Below, piece by piece: positions 17,236 to 26,151 of a DNA stretch of 64,000 nt. The position numbers and the translations under genes are program-made. The notes below the pieces were generated by a model. That model did not search any database. It saw nothing but the letters and a program-made list of their open reading frames with translations, and was not told the origin of the DNA. Source of the DNA: Bacteroidales bacterium (GTDB lineage Bacteria; Bacteroidota; Bacteroidia; Bacteroidales; P3); assembly GCA_017962445.1 (NCBI GenBank), contig JAGCVI010000024.1, forward strand, positions 1-64,000. Direction: 5' to 3'. Every line of letters starts with the position of its first letter. Position 1 is the first letter of the stretch.

Positions 17236-17859
17236 TTATTTATATTTAGTTGTGACAGCCTTATGACGGCCACCCTTGTAGAAGTGACTCTTCCAATAGT
17301 TGTTCTCAAGGGTACTGATTGAAACCCCGTTGGACGTTGACGAATGAACAAACATGTCATCTTTCAGATAGATTCCAACATGCGAAACTTTGCCATTCGA
17401 ATTGGTGAAGAACACAATGTCGCCTTCGCGAAGGTTTGAGCGGCGCACATCACTGACATCTTTCTGAATGTCGCTGGCTGTACGATGCAGCGTAACGCCA
17501 TAGACCGACTTGAAGACCTCGCCGACGAAGCATGAACAGTCGATACCTTCGGTGCTACATCCTCCATATTGGTATGGCGTGCCAAACCAACTGTCGATGG
17601 CGGCATAGAGCTTGGGATTGTCTTTGTCGTTCATCTCGATGCCGGCACTTCCTGCTGTACCTGAGGGCTTGCCACTGCTTTTTTTGTACATGCGGACAGG
17701 TGTCTCTTTGACAAGTTCGTCGGCATACAGCTGACCTATGATATATTCCTCTTCCTCGAGGTCGGTGCTGAAAAACTTTTTGATTGCCTTGCACGAACTC
17801 ACCGACATCGACAAGACGACAGCGGTAAGGGCGAGGGTTATGATTCTGCGAGATTTCAT
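17236..17859 (-). CDS. NlpC/P60 cell-wall hydrolase lipoprotein
   Basis: Envelope lipoprotein of 207 residues with signal and lipobox ending SVSSC at Cys23. The C-terminal NlpC/P60 domain starts near residue 85 (AAIDSWFGTPYQYGG); the catalytic cysteine is C108 in GIDCSCF and the histidine is H160 in VSHVGIYL, followed by the FVHSS strand with H172. These enzymes cleave the D-Glu/m-DAP peptide linkage in peptidoglycan stems. The second cysteine in DCSCF replaces the usual Gly but does not affect the catalytic Cys. It lies in a minus-strand cluster with FtsB-like and MltD genes, which fits a cell-wall role. Confidence 0.9.
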   Translation of the reverse strand: MKSRRIITLALTAVVLSMSVSSCKAIKKFFSTDLEEEEYIIGQLYADELVKETPVRMYKKSSGKPSGTAGSAGIEMNDKDNPKLYAAIDSWFGTPYQYGGCSTEGIDCSCFVGEVFKSVYGVTLHRTASDIQKDVSDVRRSNLREGDIVFFTNSNGKVSHVGIYLKDDMFVHSSTSNGVSISTLENNYWKSHFYKGGRHKAVTTKYK

Positions 17860-17897
17860 ATTTGCTTGCTTGGTTTCAAAGATGATAAGATACTGCC

Positions 17898-18194
17898 TTA
17901 GTCGCGATTTATCAGAAAGACATCCTCGTCGGCACGTTTCATGTAGTATTCTTCGCGTGCTATGGTCACCATAGTGTCGATGTTGTTCATGTTCACGACC
18001 CTGATGCTGTCACGCCTAATACCCTCGCGCATCGTATCCTTGGCCATTTGAAGCTTTGTCACATCCTTGCGCAGCGAACGCACAACAAGAAGGTTGTTCT
18101 CATCAAGAAACAATATTATAAGCGCGAATACAACGCACGTAATCACGTACTTGTTCTTGATAATCTTCCATACGGCGGTATCCTTGAATTTCAT
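17898..18194 (-). CDS. FtsB/DivIC-like septum formation initiator
   Basis: Ninety-eight residues: a short basic cytoplasmic N-terminus (MKFKDTAVWKIIKNKY), a single membrane segment (about residues 17-32), and a periplasmic coiled coil (LRKDVTKLQMAKDTMREGI) followed by the conserved IAREEYYMKRADEDVFLI, the C-terminal part of the FtsB/DivIC family. It bridges divisome proteins (FtsL/FtsQ equivalents) at the septum. It sits directly between the MltD-like transglycosylase and the NlpC/P60 hydrolase, a common Bacteroidales arrangement of division and wall genes. Confidence 0.87.
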   Translation of the reverse strand: MKFKDTAVWKIIKNKYVITCVVFALIILFLDENNLLVVRSLRKDVTKLQMAKDTMREGIRRDSIRVVNMNNIDTMVTIAREEYYMKRADEDVFLINRD

Positions 18195-18235
18195 TATGAT
18201 TGATTAGAGTTTTATGGTTAAAAAGTCATCCTTTT

Positions 18236-19849
18236 TCATTTCACTTTTAGTTTCTGTCCCACCTGTATCATATCTTTCTTCATGTTGTTCAGTTTTTTTA
18301 TCTGAGCCACGGTGGTGTTGTATTTCTTTGCTATAGAACTCAGGTTCTCACCCTTGCGTACAGTGTGGTAGACAGTCTCCGTTTTTGGTTTGCTTGCTTT
18401 CTTTGTCTCCTTTTTATCTGTTGCCTTTGTCTCTTTTTTCTCTGTTGTTTTCTTTGTCTCAGTCTTGGTTTCGGCTTTTTTATTGGCTGTAGCACTGCTG
18501 TCGGTGGCAGCCATAGTCTTGTCATTCTTCACGCTGTCGGCAACAGATGCGGTACTGTCAACTGTTGAGGTTTTATCTGTTGTCTCTGCTGCTGCAGGGA
18601 GATAAATTTTCAACTTGGTTCCAACTTTCAGAGTGCTTTTCTTGCCCTTGCCGTTCCAGCTGCGCAGGTTACCCACCGACACACCGTATTTCTTGGCAAT
18701 CGAATTAAAAGTATCACCTTTCTTGACCTTATGATAAACGACATTCCCCTGTGAGACATTGATGACCGTGTTTTTGGTTATTGTGTCGTGCGATGCCTTG
18801 TAGATTGAATCCTCGTTATTTATGAAAACCGATGTCTTGTTCGACGGCAGACAGATAGCGTAGGTACGCGTCGAAGCAGGCACTATGTCGGCACGGTACT
18901 GCGGGTTCAGTTGCCGTAGTTGCTCGACAGTTATGCCTGTCAGCTTCTCGACTATGGCGAAATGCACGTCACCATGCAGATGCAACGTGTCGGTGCGAAG
19001 CGGGATCTCGTATTTGCCGGCGGTGAGGCCGTGCTCGTGATAGTAGTTCATCACGTATGTTGCTCCAATATATGCCGGTATATAGCCACGTGTCTCGCGA
19101 GGCAGATACGAATAAATCTGCCAGAAGTTGTTTTTACCGCCCGATCGGGCTATGGCTTTGTTCACATTGCCCGGACCGCAGTTGTAGGCCGCCATGGCAA
19201 GCTGCCAGTCACCATACATCTCATGTAACTTGTGAAGAAACTTTGCCGCCGCCACGGTCGACTTGAAAGGGTCTCGACGCTCATCGACGAGCGAACTGAT
19301 TTCCAAGTCGTAGTCCTTACCGGTAGAATACATGAACTGCCATAATCCGGCGGCACCGGCACGCGATGTGGCCTGTGGGTTGAGAGCCGACTCAACGATA
19401 GTGAGATATTTCAATTCCTCAGGCACACCATAGCGGTCTAGTGTCTCTTCGAAAAACGGGAAATAGTATTCCGTCAGCGAGAGCATCGCATTCAAACGGC
19501 GACTCATAATGCGTACATACAGCTTGATATAGGCACGTACCTCGGAATTATACGTCATCGGCACCACCATGTGCATGTCCTGAAGCCTCTTGATAAAGAC
19601 AGAGTCGGGTATATTGTCGAAGTCGGCATAGGCCTGTGTGGCGCGACGGTCCTGATGGCGCTTGGCCGACTTGAGATATTGCTGCATATAGAACGTATGT
19701 AGCAGGCTGTCGTAGTTGGCAGCGTCAACAATACTGAAATAGTTAGTATCAATGCTTTTGTCGGGCTGCTGTGCCTTGGTTCCCCCAGGATGTAGAAAAG
19801 CGATTAGGAGTACGAAGAAGAATATATGGCGATTGAAGATACAGCGCAT
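18236..19849 (-). CDS. MltD-like lytic transglycosylase with two LysM domains
   Basis: Periplasmic murein-cleaving enzyme of 537 residues. A signal peptide ends near TKAQ (residue 26). The SLT domain covers about residues 130-270: catalytic Glu153 in YLTIVESALNP, then TSRAGAAGLWQFM, and AMAAYNCGPGNVNKAI. Two LysM peptidoglycan-binding domains follow, at about 347-395 (VKKGDTFNSIAKKYGVS) and 490-537 (VRKGENLSSIAKKYNTT), separated by a Lys/Thr/Glu-rich linker. It cleaves the MurNAc-GlcNAc bond with 1,6-anhydro product formation. First gene of the cluster reading FtsB-like, NlpC/P60, YciH. Confidence 0.92.
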   Translation of the reverse strand: MRCIFNRHIFFFVLLIAFLHPGGTKAQQPDKSIDTNYFSIVDAANYDSLLHTFYMQQYLKSAKRHQDRRATQAYADFDNIPDSVFIKRLQDMHMVVPMTYNSEVRAYIKLYVRIMSRRLNAMLSLTEYYFPFFEETLDRYGVPEELKYLTIVESALNPQATSRAGAAGLWQFMYSTGKDYDLEISSLVDERRDPFKSTVAAAKFLHKLHEMYGDWQLAMAAYNCGPGNVNKAIARSGGKNNFWQIYSYLPRETRGYIPAYIGATYVMNYYHEHGLTAGKYEIPLRTDTLHLHGDVHFAIVEKLTGITVEQLRQLNPQYRADIVPASTRTYAICLPSNKTSVFINNEDSIYKASHDTITKNTVINVSQGNVVYHKVKKGDTFNSIAKKYGVSVGNLRSWNGKGKKSTLKVGTKLKIYLPAAAETTDKTSTVDSTASVADSVKNDKTMAATDSSATANKKAETKTETKKTTEKKETKATDKKETKKASKPKTETVYHTVRKGENLSSIAKKYNTTVAQIKKLNNMKKDMIQVGQKLKVK

Positions 19850-20064
19850 GATTACATTTTTGAATTAGTAACTCTAAATCTTTTGATTTAGTATACAGAA
19901 AATGAATTCTCAGAGGAAAAAAGTGGTTAGAACAAAAAAGAAAGAAAAAGTTTTCATAACATAACACGCTGGATGTCAGAATACACAATAAAGTTATCAA
20001 CAAAATGAAATGTTAAAAAAAGGGATACACCTGTATTTAGCGGTCTCATTTGCAAAAAAATTCT

Positions 20065-20072
20065 TAATTTTG
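20065..20072 (+). promoter_or_regulatory. Candidate -7 box for butyrate kinase
   Basis: TAATTTTG matches TAnnTTTG, 37 bp before the ATG at 20110. No TTG lies at the ideal -33 distance (the site reads TTAG), so the promoter may be weak or assisted. Confidence 0.5.
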
Positions 20073-20109
20073 CACTCATCATTTTGGAATAAAAACAATA
20101 AATAAACAT

Positions 20110-21201
20110 ATGAGTACAAAAAGATACACGTTGGTAATCAACCCCGGCGCAACATCAACAAAAGCCGCCATCTACGAAGGAGAAAGCGAAGTTTTCACTG
20201 AAAACCTGAGCCACCCTATCGAGGAGATCCAGAAATTTAAAGAGGTAGCAGACCAGTTCGACTACCGCAAAACCGCAATCCTCGACATGCTCAAGCGTCA
20301 CAACGTGGGCACCGACGAGATTGCCATCGTTATGGGTCGCGGTGGTCTCACACGCCCCTGCGAATCCGGCACCTACGAGGTCAACGACCTGATGAAACAG
20401 GAGTGCCATGACGGCATCCAAGGCAAGCACGCCTGCAACCTTGGTGCTCTGATTTCCGACAGCATCTCGCGTGAAATCGGCCTCGCCCACGCCTATATTG
20501 CAGACCCCGGCATCGTCGACGAGCGTCCCGCTCTGGCCAAAATCAGCGGCCATCCCATTTTCGACCTCGACCCGTCGCGTGAAGGCGTCATCTGGCACTG
20601 CCTCAATCAGAAAATGACCGCCAAGCTTTATGCACGCGAGCTTGGAAAGCATTATGAAGACCTCAATCTCATCATCGCCCACATGGGCGGCGGTGTCAGC
20701 GTCGGCATTCACAACCATGGCAAGGTTGTCGAGGTGAACCGTGCTCTCTGCGGACTTGGTGCCTTCTCTCCCACCCGCGCAGGCAGTATCAATGCCAGCA
20801 AGCTCATTGAAGTGGCATGCAGCGGCAAATACACCGAAGCCGAATTGAAGAAGATGGTCACCGCTGAAGGCGGATTCGTGGCCTACCTCGGCACCAACGA
20901 CGCCTACGAAGTAGAGAAGAAAGCTCTTGCCGGCGACGAGAAATGCAAACTGCTGGTCGATGCCTTCTGCTATCAGGTTTCGCTCGAAATCAGCCGTCTG
21001 GCAGCTGTCGTATGCGGCAAGGTCGATGCTATCCTGCTCACCGGCGGCATCGCATACAGCAAACCTTGGATGGCTGAAATCACAAAGCGTATCGACTGGA
21101 TTGCACCTGTAAAGGTATACAAAGGCGAAAACGAGATGCTCGCCCTCGCCATGTGCGGCAAGGAAATCCTCGACGGTGCAAAAGCCAAAATCTACGCATA
21201 A
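20110..21201 (+). CDS. buk: Butyrate kinase
   Basis: Cytoplasmic acyl kinase of 363 residues, the usual length, converting butyryl phosphate plus ADP to butyrate plus ATP. It belongs to the acetokinase/ASKHA superfamily: N-terminal INPGATSTKAAIY phosphate-binding strand, GRGGLTRPCESGTYEVN, the central IIAHMGGGVSVGIH (about residues 180-193) and GAFSPTRAGSI, and C-terminal ILLTGGIAYS. No phosphotransbutyrylase (ptb) gene is adjacent, unlike the common ptb-buk pair; branched-chain acyl phosphates are also possible substrates. It has its own terminator at 21229-21260. Confidence 0.94.
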   Translation: MSTKRYTLVINPGATSTKAAIYEGESEVFTENLSHPIEEIQKFKEVADQFDYRKTAILDMLKRHNVGTDEIAIVMGRGGLTRPCESGTYEVNDLMKQECHDGIQGKHACNLGALISDSISREIGLAHAYIADPGIVDERPALAKISGHPIFDLDPSREGVIWHCLNQKMTAKLYARELGKHYEDLNLIIAHMGGGVSVGIHNHGKVVEVNRALCGLGAFSPTRAGSINASKLIEVACSGKYTEAELKKMVTAEGGFVAYLGTNDAYEVEKKALAGDEKCKLLVDAFCYQVSLEISRLAAVVCGKVDAILLTGGIAYSKPWMAEITKRIDWIAPVKVYKGENEMLALAMCGKEILDGAKAKIYA

Positions 21202-21228
21202 TCATTACCGTAAGAAAATAATCACTTC

Positions 21229-21260
21229 CCGCATTGGGCCCATGCGCCCAATGCGGTTGT
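21229..21260 (+). terminator. Rho-independent terminator after buk
   Basis: Perfect 11-bp stem CCGCATTGGGC / GCCCAATGCGG (21229-21239 with 21246-21256) followed by TTGTTTT. Confidence 0.85.
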
Positions 21261-21293
21261 TTTAAACAAACAATACAAAACCATTTTTCTAAA

Positions 21294-22145
21294 ATGAAAA
21301 GAATAAGCTTATTTTTATTTGCCCTGGCCTGCGGCTCAGTCGCTATGGCACAGTCGCCCGAAGTCACCATCAAAAGAGGCAAAGCCACTATGGACGAAGC
21401 CTACTATTATCAGCTGAAACAGAGAGCCGACTCCTACAGCGAAATGGAACGCCAGGCCAACGACGCAAAAAAACAGCTTGAAAAGGTTACAAACGAGCTG
21501 AAAAGAAAAGAAGCCGCAGCACAGATCAAGTCTTTCAACGACTCGGCATCTTACGCCATTGGTAAAGACATCGCCACCAGCTGGCAGCAGCAGGACCTCG
21601 GCATCAACCTCGAAATGGTAGCCCAGTCGCTGCTCGACATGGCCCACGGCACTAACAGCTGGACCCGCGAAACGATGACACCTATCCTGCAACGCTTCCA
21701 AAGCAACTTTGAAAAACGTCAGCAGAAAAAACAAGAGGAAATGATGGCCGGCCTGGAGGAAAACAAAACGAAAGGCAAACAGTTCCTCAAGGAGAATGCA
21801 AACAACAAGTCGGTCTACACCACCAAGAGCGGCCTGCAGTACCGTATCCTCAAGAAAGGCAACGGCAAGCACCCCACAAAGAACAGCACCGTCAAGGTTC
21901 ACTATACCGGAACACTGATTGACGGCAAGAAATTCGACAGCAGCGTGGATCGCGGACAGCCCATCGAATTCCCTGTCGGCGCCGTTATCCCCGGCTGGAC
22001 CGAAGCACTTCAGATTATGGATGAGGGCTCGCACTATATGCTATACATCCCCAGCGAACTGGGCTATGGTGACAACCCCGCCGGCGAGATTCCTCCTGGA
22101 TCAACCCTTATCTTCGATGTCGAACTGCTCGAAATCGTGAAATAA
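21294..22145 (+). CDS. Exported FKBP-type peptidyl-prolyl isomerase
   Basis: Periplasmic (or outer-membrane associated) PPIase of 283 residues. The ATG at 21294 gives a proper signal peptide (MKRISLFLFALACGSVAMAQ). The helical N-terminal dimerisation domain (about residues 75-165, SASYAIGKDIATS) and the C-terminal FKBP domain (about 180-283, VHYTGTLIDGKKFDSSVDRG, VIPGWTEALQIMDEG, YIPSELGYG) follow the FkpA/Mip layout. It assists folding of exported proteins by isomerising X-Pro bonds. An additional coiled-coil stretch sits at 35-70. Its TAA directly abuts the GTG of aroC, implying coupling. Confidence 0.92.
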   Translation: MKRISLFLFALACGSVAMAQSPEVTIKRGKATMDEAYYYQLKQRADSYSEMERQANDAKKQLEKVTNELKRKEAAAQIKSFNDSASYAIGKDIATSWQQQDLGINLEMVAQSLLDMAHGTNSWTRETMTPILQRFQSNFEKRQQKKQEEMMAGLEENKTKGKQFLKENANNKSVYTTKSGLQYRILKKGNGKHPTKNSTVKVHYTGTLIDGKKFDSSVDRGQPIEFPVGAVIPGWTEALQIMDEGSHYMLYIPSELGYGDNPAGEIPPGSTLIFDVELLEIVK

Positions 22146-23087
22146 GTGTCTAACACCTTCGGAACACTCTTCAAACTTACAACCTTCGGCGAATCGCACG
22201 GCCCCGCCATCGGTGGCGTTGTTGACGGATGCCCCGCAGGGTTGGAAATTGATTTCGCCATGCTACGCGACGAGATGCAGCGGCGCCACATCGGCGACGC
22301 TGCCACTAGTCGCCGCGAACTCGACGAGGTTGAATTTGTTTCGGGAGTAATCGACGGTGTGACACTCGGAACACCCATTGCATTCATCATCCGCAACAGC
22401 GACATACAAAGCGACGACTACAAGTCATTGTCGACTCTTTTCCGCCCTGGACACGCCGACTACACCTATGAACGCCGCTTCGGTATACGCGACCCTCGTG
22501 GTGGCGGCAGAGCCTCAGGCCGTGAAACAGCAACAAGAGTGGTGGGAGGAGCCATCGCCAAAATGCTGCTTGCCAAATCTGGAATAGCAATCCATGCCAC
22601 ACTGAAAGAATGCACAACCCCACCAAGCGATGACAGCACAGGTGGCATAATAAACTGCATCGTGGACGGCTTGTCGGCCGGATGCGGCGACCCTGTGTTC
22701 GGTAAACTCAACGCACAACTGGCAGCGGCAATGATGAGTATTCCGTCGGCTATTGGCTTTGAGGTGGGTGCTGGATTTGAGGCCGCAAAGATGACAGGTA
22801 GTGAGTTCCGCGACAACTGGAGTGAAGGCTTTACCACATCCACAAACCACTGCGGTGGCATACAAGGCGGCATAAGCAACGGCATGCCTGTGGAATTCAG
22901 AGTGGCATTTCATCCTGCCGTGACCATTCCCAGACCGACAGGATGCATCGACCGTAACGGCACAATCCACGCCATAACGCCTGAAGGACGGCACGACCGC
23001 TGCCACCTGCCGCGCACCGTGGTCGTCGTCGAGGCCATGGCAGCATTGGTTATTGCCGATATGGCATTGATTGATAGAATTATATAG
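22146..23087 (+). CDS. aroC: Chorismate synthase, unusually short
   Basis: Last enzyme of the shikimate trunk, converting 5-enolpyruvylshikimate-3-phosphate to chorismate with reduced FMN. The frame starts at a GTG immediately after the FKBP stop. Conserved motifs are present: FGESHGPAIGG near the N-terminus, RPGHAD with the active-site histidine, GGGRASGRETATR, SNGMPVEFRV and the C-terminal GRHDRCHLPR followed by VEAMAALVIAD. At 313 residues it is about 45 shorter than the usual ~358. The gap lies after GIAIHATLKECTTPP (about residue 160), where normal enzymes carry about 38 extra residues containing a CPDP-type segment before the D-S-x-GG strand. The frame is clean, so this is a compact variant rather than a broken gene. 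Confidence 0.9.
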   Translation: MSNTFGTLFKLTTFGESHGPAIGGVVDGCPAGLEIDFAMLRDEMQRRHIGDAATSRRELDEVEFVSGVIDGVTLGTPIAFIIRNSDIQSDDYKSLSTLFRPGHADYTYERRFGIRDPRGGGRASGRETATRVVGGAIAKMLLAKSGIAIHATLKECTTPPSDDSTGGIINCIVDGLSAGCGDPVFGKLNAQLAAAMMSIPSAIGFEVGAGFEAAKMTGSEFRDNWSEGFTTSTNHCGGIQGGISNGMPVEFRVAFHPAVTIPRPTGCIDRNGTIHAITPEGRHDRCHLPRTVVVVEAMAALVIADMALIDRII

Positions 23088-23132
23088 TATCATTCACATA
23101 CTTTTGTAAGTTTTTCCTCATTTGAACCGGTA

Positions 23133-23969
23133 ATGAAAAAAAGAATAGTAATATTAACCCTCTCGTTCTTGGTGCTGCTCTGCGCGGCATGTGGAAACAA
23201 AGGGAAAAAGACGGAAGACTCAGCCAAGTTTTTTTCCAAGTCGTTCGGGAGTCCCGGCGGTGACTTCACAATCACCGGCAAGCTGCAGAACGCATCCAAT
23301 CTGACACTTTACTTAGAGGAGATGACTCCCGACAACGGAGCACAGTTCATCGACTCGATAAAGTGCGACCAAGACGGAAACTTCAAATATAATGGCAATA
23401 TGCCATACCAGACCTTCTACAACCTGCACAGCAGCGAATACGACTATATCGTGCTGCTTCCCAAGGCCGGAGAGGAGATACGCATCAGCGGCGACACCAA
23501 GAAACTGAACGAGACATACACGGTCAGCGGCTCATACGAATCACAGCTTGTCTGGCAGATATTGCAGCATATCAACAATACAAATCTCGTCATTGCCGAC
23601 ATCGCCCAACAGGACAAATACAATAAAGCCAAACTTAGCGATGAACAATACGAGACGGCTCACAAGCAAACTGATTCCATCTTCCTGATTGAACGAGAAA
23701 AAACCATTATCAACTTCAAGAAGTTCATCAACGACAATCTGGGTTCACTCAGTACGCTATACGCCATCGACGCTCCATTCAATCACGGCTCACGTGTTTT
23801 CTACGCCGAAACCGACCCCGACATGTTCGAGATTGTCCTCGAAGGGCTGCAGTCAACACAACCCGACAACCCGCATGTCCAATACTTCAAGCTGCGTGTC
23901 GACCGCATCCGCAGTGCACGCATGATGGCGCAACAGCAACAGACAGAACCACAGATAATCATCAACTAA
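23133..23969 (+). CDS. DUF4369 lipoprotein
   Basis: Lipoprotein of 278 residues with lipobox ending LLCAAC at Cys20. The first domain after the linker (about residues 45-145: FTITGKLQNASNLTLYLEEM, DSIKCDQDGNFKYNG, YDYIVLLPKAGEEIRISGD) is the DUF4369 beta-sandwich that normally precedes a TlpA/ResA thioredoxin domain in Bacteroidetes. Here the C-terminal half is helical and lacks any CxxC, so the redox domain is absent or replaced. Envelope location is clear; role unknown. The next gene, lpxH, begins 13 nt later and is probably co-transcribed. Confidence 0.82.
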   Translation: MKKRIVILTLSFLVLLCAACGNKGKKTEDSAKFFSKSFGSPGGDFTITGKLQNASNLTLYLEEMTPDNGAQFIDSIKCDQDGNFKYNGNMPYQTFYNLHSSEYDYIVLLPKAGEEIRISGDTKKLNETYTVSGSYESQLVWQILQHINNTNLVIADIAQQDKYNKAKLSDEQYETAHKQTDSIFLIEREKTIINFKKFINDNLGSLSTLYAIDAPFNHGSRVFYAETDPDMFEIVLEGLQSTQPDNPHVQYFKLRVDRIRSARMMAQQQQTEPQIIIN

Positions 23970-23982
23970 ACACACACCATCC

Positions 23983-24738
23983 GTGCGCAACAAGACTTTC
24001 TTCATAACCGACTCACACCTTGGCAGCGGCGATGACTCGCGGCAGCGCGAATGCGATATGGTACAATGGCTTGAACAGATTGAACCCGAAGCTAAAACCA
24101 TCATAATGCTCGGTGACATCTTCGACTTCTGGTTCACCTACCGCCATGCCGTACCGCGCGGATTTGTCAGACTGCTCGGCAAGATGGCGCAGATGGCCGA
24201 CAACGGCGTTGAGTTTCATTTCTTTATCGGCAACCACGACATGTGGCTGTTCGACTATATGGAGAAAGAAATAGGTGTCGCCATGCACGACGCACCAGAG
24301 GAAATGGTCATTGACGGGAAAAGATTCCTGCTTGGCCACGGCGACGGCATGGGCAACCAGGACAGAAGCTACAACTTCCTGAAACGAGTGTTTCGCTGCA
24401 GACTCAACCAGTGGCTCTTCGCCGGCATTCATCCAAATATCGGCTTCCCTATAGCACATAAATGGTCGAATCACAGTCGCAAGAGCCACAGCCGCAAATA
24501 CAACGGCTATCTCGGCGACGACAAAGAGGCGATATTCCAGTATTGCAAACAACGCCAACAGAGAAAAACGGATGCGGGTGAGCAACCATACGACTTCTTC
24601 CTGTTCGGACACCGTCACACCCCCGTGACACGTCCTATAGGTGATGCCCTATACATAAATGTCGGTAACTGGATAGAAAACCGGGACTATGCCGTCTTCG
24701 ACGGCGAGAAATGTGAACTGAAAAGTTTCAGTAAATAA
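23983..24738 (+). CDS. lpxH: UDP-2,3-diacylglucosamine diphosphatase
   Basis: Lipid A biosynthesis enzyme (calcineurin-like metallophosphoesterase) of 251 residues that hydrolyses UDP-2,3-diacylglucosamine to lipid X and UMP. Metal-binding motifs appear in order: TDSHLGSGD (about residues 9-17), MLGDIFDFW (about 45-53), FIGNHDMW (about 80-87), LLGHGDGMG and FLFGHRHTPV (about 205-214). Start is GTG at 23983; no ATG fits. A strong hairpin terminator follows. The closeness of this gene to aroC and FKBP suggests only a loose housekeeping cluster. Confidence 0.9.
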   Translation: MRNKTFFITDSHLGSGDDSRQRECDMVQWLEQIEPEAKTIIMLGDIFDFWFTYRHAVPRGFVRLLGKMAQMADNGVEFHFFIGNHDMWLFDYMEKEIGVAMHDAPEEMVIDGKRFLLGHGDGMGNQDRSYNFLKRVFRCRLNQWLFAGIHPNIGFPIAHKWSNHSRKSHSRKYNGYLGDDKEAIFQYCKQRQQRKTDAGEQPYDFFLFGHRHTPVTRPIGDALYINVGNWIENRDYAVFDGEKCELKSFSK

Positions 24739-24752
24739 TCAGAATCATACAG

Positions 24753-24783
24753 AATCGCAGGCATTTTGCCTGCGATTTTTTTA
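24753..24783 (+). terminator. Rho-independent terminator after lpxH
   Basis: Perfect 11-bp stem AATCGCAGGCA / TGCCTGCGATT (24753-24763 with 24767-24777) and a T-run that continues into the stop codon of the convergent EnvC-like gene. Confidence 0.9.
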
Positions 24784-26091
24784 CCTAAGCCAACTTCTCG
24801 GGTTCTGGCTTTCGGTGCCTTTCCAAAGCTGGAAGCTAAACTCACCGTGGCCGTCACCGTCGGATGCAACCGTACCGATGACCGCACGCGTGCTGACCTG
24901 CTGTCCCTGCTTGACACCGACAGTGGCCAGATTGGCATAGACGGTCATATAATCACCATGACGGATAATGACTCCCATTGTGCCGTTCGGACAGGTGAAT
25001 GTGCGAGTCACCGTTCCCTTGAACACCGCATATACGTTGGTGCCCTGAACAGTGAGAAGGTCGATGCCATTGTTCATATTTTGGCCACCCGACTCATGCG
25101 TATACAAGCCATAGCCACGCGAAATAGAGGTGTAAGCCACCGGCCATGAGAGCTTGCCCTTGTTTGAGGCGAAGTCGTTCGAGAGTGCCGTTTCGGCTGA
25201 AGAGGTCTTGTCTGTGACGGTGTTGGATGCCGTTGTTTTGTTGCCACTGCCTGTCTTGCCGGCTGTGGTTTTATTTGAAGAAGCTGTGCTCGATTTACTC
25301 TTATTGGCCGCGGCCTTCTTGGCTTCGGCGGCCTTCTTAGCCTCGGCGGCTTTGCGAACCTCTTCGTTGATGATATTCTGGATTTGCTGCTGCAGCTTGC
25401 GCTTCTGTGTTTCCTTCTTGCTGAGCTGCTGGGCTAGTTTTTTCTCGTTGGCTTTCGACTTCTGAATAGAAGCTTCCTTCTGTCGATGCTCCTTGTTAAG
25501 CTGATCTCGATGCATTTTTTCCTGATTCCACAGGTCATTTTGTACGTCGCGCTGGCGCTGCAACTCAGCATTGGCTTTCTGCAGTTCCTCTTCACACTGC
25601 TTGATTTCCCTCACTTTGGCAATTCTGCGTTCATTATATTTTTTGAAATATTTGGTGCGTAGCAACGCCTTGTTGTATGAGGGCGTATCAAAAAGCATAA
25701 CCCATTTGTCTAGGTTGTTGTATTCAGCATAAAGTGCACGGATTATTGCGGCATACTCTTTTTTAAGCATCTGGCGGCGCTCCTGAATCAACGATATACT
25801 GTCGCTCTTTTGCAAAATCTGATTGTCAAGATGCGCCAATTGATCTCCGATGTTGTCAATTAGTTTGCTGCGTTCCTTTATTTTCTTTTCGAGCGCGGCC
25901 AGCTGGGTGGCATTGAGTTGGGTGTTCTTTTTTGCCTTGGAAAGATCGTCATTTAGTTTCTTGATTTCTGCTTCAAGCTTAGCTTTCTCTTTTTCAAGCT
26001 GTTTCTTTGACTTAGATTGTCCCATGGCAGGCATCGACAAACATACGGACAGCACAAACAATAGCGGCAGTATATATTTTTTCAGGTGCAT
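24781..26091 (-). CDS. EnvC-like murein hydrolase activator (degenerate M23 domain)
   Basis: Exported 436-residue protein. ATG at 26091 gives a signal peptide (HLKKYILPLLFVLSVCLSMPAMG); the longer frame to 26178 overlaps the pfp terminator. A coiled coil spans about residues 25-260, then a low-complexity Ala/Lys/Ser/Thr linker (260-310), then a LytM/M23 fold (about 325-436). In active M23 enzymes the zinc ligands are H-x3-D and H-x-H; here the first reads NNGIDLL (H to N) and the last reads EFSFQLW (first His lost), while RHGDYMTVYANL is kept. This is the EnvC/NlpD situation: a non-catalytic LytM domain that activates amidases during cell separation. Confidence 0.87.
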   Translation of the reverse strand: MHLKKYILPLLFVLSVCLSMPAMGQSKSKKQLEKEKAKLEAEIKKLNDDLSKAKKNTQLNATQLAALEKKIKERSKLIDNIGDQLAHLDNQILQKSDSISLIQERRQMLKKEYAAIIRALYAEYNNLDKWVMLFDTPSYNKALLRTKYFKKYNERRIAKVREIKQCEEELQKANAELQRQRDVQNDLWNQEKMHRDQLNKEHRQKEASIQKSKANEKKLAQQLSKKETQKRKLQQQIQNIINEEVRKAAEAKKAAEAKKAAANKSKSSTASSNKTTAGKTGSGNKTTASNTVTDKTSSAETALSNDFASNKGKLSWPVAYTSISRGYGLYTHESGGQNMNNGIDLLTVQGTNVYAVFKGTVTRTFTCPNGTMGVIIRHGDYMTVYANLATVGVKQGQQVSTRAVIGTVASDGDGHGEFSFQLWKGTESQNPRSWLR

Positions 26092-26151
26092 ACTTACAGA
26101 TATATTTTTGCAACGTAACGGATTATAACGTTTTTTATTGCATATACCATT

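Noticed and set aside
19850-20064. Search for an RNA gene or riboswitch between mltD and buk
   Set aside because: The 215-bp AT-rich spacer shows no stable stem set, no tRNA-like cloverleaf and no known riboswitch core.
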